This document shows positions 62,939-64,000 of a stretch of 64,000 nt of DNA, piece by piece. Origin of the DNA: Nonlabens sp. (GTDB lineage Bacteria; Bacteroidota; Bacteroidia; Flavobacteriales; Flavobacteriaceae). The notes under the pieces were generated by a model. The model saw nothing but the letters and a program-made list of their open reading frames with translations, made no database searches and was not told the DNA's origin. Both the position numbers and the translations under genes were made by a program. The DNA is taken from NCBI RefSeq assembly GCF_018401815.1, contig NZ_JAGYKG010000005.1, forward strand, positions 124,001 through 188,000. The letters run 5' to 3'. Every line of letters starts with the position of its first letter. The first letter of the stretch is position 1.

Positions 62939-63261
62939 ATCAAATTAAGCCTCTACAGCTTGCAAGTTTCTAAAACCTATGGGTAGTGCTTTTCAAAATA
63001 AAACTGTTCTTATCGCTTTTCCCTTTTTAAAAGAATCTTTAATTAATTCCAAAGGCTTTTAGCTTTAAAAAAACTTACTCTCAGTCATCCCTAAATACCT
63101 CAATAGAAAATAAACTTCTGTATTAAATAAGTTACCTTCCTTTTTCTAGCCTAGCGGCTTGTGATAAGACCATAAGCGGAAGTCTTATCAAGGCGTTTAT
63201 ATCACTTGCGGGTGCCTAAGTAGTGTAAAGGGGGAATAATAGATGGTTCTAATACGATCAA
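62939..63261. other. Intergenic stretch, nothing recognised
   Basis: 323 bases between the small protein gene and the convergent methyltransferase gene. No clear terminator or coding frame; an A/T-rich section lies near 63.05 kb. Confidence 0.45.
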
Positions 63262-64000
63262 TTACTTATGTTGAAGCTCCCAAAGCTCCACTTCTTCTTG
63301 ATCGCGCCAGTGTGGATCGCGTTTGGTTTTTTCTGAAGCAGAATTCACTCGCTTTTTAAAGCAACGTTCCAGTTGGAACCTATCGTTTTCTGCAAGTTCC
63401 TTTTCTATAGGATGTTCTTTGGTGACCTCTGTTATTTGAGCAATATTAGAAAACAAAATAACTAATTTACCACCTTCTGCCAGGCGTTCTTTTGCTCCTT
63501 CAAAGAATGATGGAAACAGATCTTCTTTATAATAAATGGCTTGATCAAGTCCTTCAACATCTTGTGATGCGGGCAACCATGGCGGATTAAACACAATAAG
63601 CTCTGCTGGTTGATCAAATTTTCCAAAAAGGGGGGCATGATCCAGTTCTATTTTACGAGATAACTTGGTATCGCCCATATATTCAGTAAGGCCGATAATA
63701 GCATTCGGGTTTACATCTGTAGCAAAGACTTTTTGAAAACTATATTTAAGCAGTTGAAGAGCGAGAACACCAGATCCTGTTCCTACATCAAACGCTGCTT
63801 TCTTAGGTCCCTCATAACGTTCTAAATAGGTATCAAAGACTTCCAAATGCTCAAAACGTGTTGGGAAATAAACCCCGTAATAAGGGTGTATTTTATTGCG
63901 CAGTACAGGAATGGAAATCCCTTTTTTAAACCATTGCCAAGAGCTGTTAAGTCCTTGAATTAATGGAAGAGGTAAATGAAACTCACTGACGTCTGGATAT
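63262..64000 (-). CDS. Partial class I methyltransferase, HemK/PrmC-like motif
   Basis: The frame runs off the window edge; about 246 residues are visible. SAM motif AFDVGTGSGVLALQLL and the catalytic-type NPPW motif (VFNPPWLP) place it near N5-glutamine and other N-methyltransferases of the HemK/PrmC or RlmG type. ATG or TTG at 63846 is not the true start, because coding continues upstream (for example IHPYYGVYFPTR). The substrate is not determined. Confidence 0.82.
   Translation of the reverse strand, partial: YPDVSEFHLPLPLIQGLNSSWQWFKKGISIPVLRNKIHPYYGVYFPTRFEHLEVFDTYLERYEGPKKAAFDVGTGSGVLALQLLKYSFQKVFATDVNPNAIIGLTEYMGDTKLSRKIELDHAPLFGKFDQPAELIVFNPPWLPASQDVEGLDQAIYYKEDLFPSFFEGAKERLAEGGKLVILFSNIAQITEVTKEHPIEKELAENDRFQLERCFKKRVNSASEKTKRDPHWRDQEEVELWELQHK

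Overview
The window looks like chromosome of a marine-type member of the Flavobacteriaceae (Bacteroidota). The evidence is the fused lpxC-fabZ gene, a type IX secretion (T9SS) adhesin with its PorP/SprF and OmpA partners, families typical of the phylum (DUF4294, DUF4251, DUF4494), a MurA with Asp in place of the usual catalytic Cys, AT-rich DNA, and -7 promoter elements of the TAnnTTTG type rather than sigma70 boxes. I cannot fix the genus; Nonlabens or a relative is only a guess. I found no rRNA, tRNA, CRISPR array, insertion sequence or prophage.

Layout. 0-10 kb is a plus-strand core block: the end of an HD-domain gene, lpxD, lpxC-fabZ, lpxA, efp, a second lpxD-like gene, an NTF2-like gene, sucD, fabG, a von Willebrand factor A membrane protein and a band-7 protein, closed by a clear terminator. 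10-34 kb is mixed housekeeping: panB, murA, two pseudouridine synthases, TsaC/Sua5, an aldehyde dehydrogenase paired with a leaderless NMT1/THI5-like protein, an M42 peptidase, a desaturase beside a Crp-type regulator, pirin, a RimK plus aspartoacylase-like pair, MscS, a cold-shock protein, and a thiamine phosphate synthase-like gene. 35-43 kb is an adhesin operon: a 1561-residue repeat protein with a gliding-motility C-terminal domain, then SprF-like and OmpA-like genes. 43-45 kb holds a short ribosome hibernation factor, a cysteine-free ArsC-like protein, TerC and a second shortened S30AE-like protein.

46-58 kb contains the most interesting gene set. On the minus strand are a flavoprotein, a methyltransferase, a type III polyketide synthase, a FabI/FabL-like reductase, a FabZ-like dehydratase, a KAS II-like synthase and an acyl carrier protein. 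They look like a dedicated fatty-acid system feeding a type III PKS, with tailoring enzymes analogous to the Streptomyces srs phenolic-lipid genes. A fused branched-chain 2-oxoacid dehydrogenase E1 lies upstream and PEP carboxylase downstream. 58-64 kb holds PAP2 phosphatase, a 2-oxoglutarate-oxygenase-like protein, a large PLP enzyme, a small unknown protein and a partial methyltransferase.

Across the whole window a 14-bp perfect palindrome, GCTTTCGCGAAAGC, occurs 13 times, with one further degenerate copy. It lies inside genes and between them, at fairly even spacing. Inside genes it nearly always encodes Ala-Phe-Ala-Lys-Ala. I consider this the strongest unexplained signal. Other non-genic structure includes a foldable intergenic element at 32.4 kb, a triple repeat with hexamer arrays at 52 kb, a long dyad before the adhesin operon and a nested set of dyads before the polyketide operon.
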